DNA from: an uncultured Clostridia bacterium
Lineage (GTDB): Bacteria; Bacillota; Clostridia; UMGS1883
Direction: 5' to 3'
Assembly (NCBI GenBank): GCA_947630975.1
Contig: CANRJP010000018.1
Coordinates: 1-36,485 of the forward strand
DNA length: 36,485 nt
Below, one piece after another: positions 35,225-36,485 of the stretch; position 1 is the first letter of the stretch; the number at the start of each line of letters is the position of its first letter. Under the pieces are notes generated by a model. The model was given only the letters and a program-made list of their open reading frames with translations. It did not search any database and had not been told where the DNA came from. The translations under genes were made by a program, and so were the position numbers.

Positions 35225-36316
35225 TCAACCTTTTATTTCCATGTATATCTGCCTAAGCTTTTCACATTCACAACTTATGTCATATCCCTGTTTCTCTATT
35301 GTTTTGCATGATAAAGTCGAATTGCCTTTTCTGTCCATAATGGCAGAACATTTCATAATTTCCCTTGCCCAATATTCAGGTGATTGTTCTAAACTTATAT
35401 ATTCGATATTATCTGAAACTTTTGTCGCATCCGGCGCAGCTTCCGAAGCGTAACATGGCAAACCATTAGCCTGTGCCTCTATAAGTACCAAACCAAGTCC
35501 TTCCCATTTTGATGGAAAAACAAATACATCCATACCGCAATACATTCGTTCTATGTCATTCCAACAACCAGCAAAAATCACAAAATTTATTAAATCTTTA
35601 TCAATAACTTTTTCATAAATTTTTCCTTTCAGTTCGCCATCTCCCACCAAAAGTAACTTCGACTTAGAATTTAATTTGTGATATTCCTCAAAAATGTCTA
35701 ATAAAAACTCATGATTTTTCTGTTCAGCAAAATTTCCTATATGTCCAATAACGAATTCATCTCCAACGATTCCAAATTCCTTACGTACATTATCACGAGT
35801 ACAGCTGTTAAAATGAAACCGATCTACATCTATGGCATTATTTAAAACAATATAATTATCATTTTTATACAACCAATTTCCTGCTACATTAGAACAAGCG
35901 AGAAAATCCGTTGCCAAGAATTTCATTATTGGGCGCAAAACTGAATTTATAACAGGATATTTACATTCTGTGTTATGTGCATGAACAATTATTTTTTTTA
36001 CGTGATTTCTTCTTGCGACAAACGCCTCCAAAGCCATCGTACTGCTGTTGCCGTGAATATGTACGACATTATAATGTTCTTTTTTTATCAATCCGTTAAG
36101 GTTTGCGGTATATTTGAAAACATTTTTTTTGGGACCAATATTAAATATTCTTGATCTGTTACCTTCCAATTCTGCTCTATATTCATCACATATTTCATTC
36201 ACTACCGCAAAATCAATTTGTATCCCTTCTTTGTCCATTTGACGATAATAGTTCATTATAACCGATGTTATGCCATTAAGCCGAAAACGCACGGTATTTA
36301 TAATTAAGACCTTCAT
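35225..36316 (-). CDS. Glycosyltransferase family 4
   Basis: GITSVIMNYYRQMDKEGIQIDFAV, VVHIHGNSSTMALEAFVARR, IGHIGNFAEQKNHEFLLDIFEEY, VFPSKWEGLGLVLIEAQANGLPCYAS. Confidence 0.93.
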   Translation of the reverse strand: MKVLIINTVRFRLNGITSVIMNYYRQMDKEGIQIDFAVVNEICDEYRAELEGNRSRIFNIGPKKNVFKYTANLNGLIKKEHYNVVHIHGNSSTMALEAFVARRNHVKKIIVHAHNTECKYPVINSVLRPIMKFLATDFLACSNVAGNWLYKNDNYIVLNNAIDVDRFHFNSCTRDNVRKEFGIVGDEFVIGHIGNFAEQKNHEFLLDIFEEYHKLNSKSKLLLVGDGELKGKIYEKVIDKDLINFVIFAGCWNDIERMYCGMDVFVFPSKWEGLGLVLIEAQANGLPCYASEAAPDATKVSDNIEYISLEQSPEYWAREIMKCSAIMDRKGNSTLSCKTIEKQGYDISCECEKLRQIYMEIKG

Positions 36317-36394
36317 GTAGCCAACCTCGCACCATTCATATTTTGCTTATCATTCACGCTTTATCATTCAATACGACCGACGGCTATCCTATAT

Positions 36395-36404
36395 CCCCCC
36401 CCCC
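36395..36404. repeat. Homopolymeric C10 (G10 on the minus strand) tract upstream of the polysaccharide operon
   Basis: atatCCCCCCCCCCgaat, about 80 bp upstream of the first minus-strand gene. Confidence 0.85.
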
Positions 36405-36485
36405 GAATAATTTTCAGTTTAACAAGCATCAACTTTACGCACTGACGCATAAACCTTTTGGGAAGCATACGAACAACTAATTTAT

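Overview
The window has three parts. (1) Positions 1-6093 hold a conserved chromosomal cluster: yggS-like (5' truncated), sepF, ylmH-like S4 protein, ileS, lspA and an RluA-type pseudouridine synthase, closed by a strong terminator. (2) Positions 6.1-23.2 kb are accessory: a 2424-aa secreted repeat protein built from MBG/YDG-type and Ig-like modules, a MerR-like/AbrB-like regulator, a DEDDh exonuclease with a putative Zn-ribbon tail, a YbaK-type deacylase, an MBL-fold protein, a LamG + GH43 secreted pair divergent from an AraC regulator, an orphan multi-TM protein, and several hairpin or MITE-like repeats. (3) Positions 23.2-36.3 kb hold an AT-richer minus-strand polysaccharide operon: GT4, Wzy-like, GT2, DUF115-like, CMP-sugar-synthetase-like, Wzx-like, sulfotransferase-like, NTP_transf_5-like, an HTH-LicC-LicA fusion, a second LicC-like protein with a residual kinase N-lobe, and a BCCT transporter. 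It ends at a large hairpin terminator. The best candidate for an undescribed system is this choline-type (lic-like) decoration locus: no LicD is visible, an NTP_transf_5-like protein sits where LicD might be expected, a BCCT carrier replaces LicB, and there is a separate CMP-sugar/DUF115 pair. All family calls come from reading motifs and have not been checked by database search.
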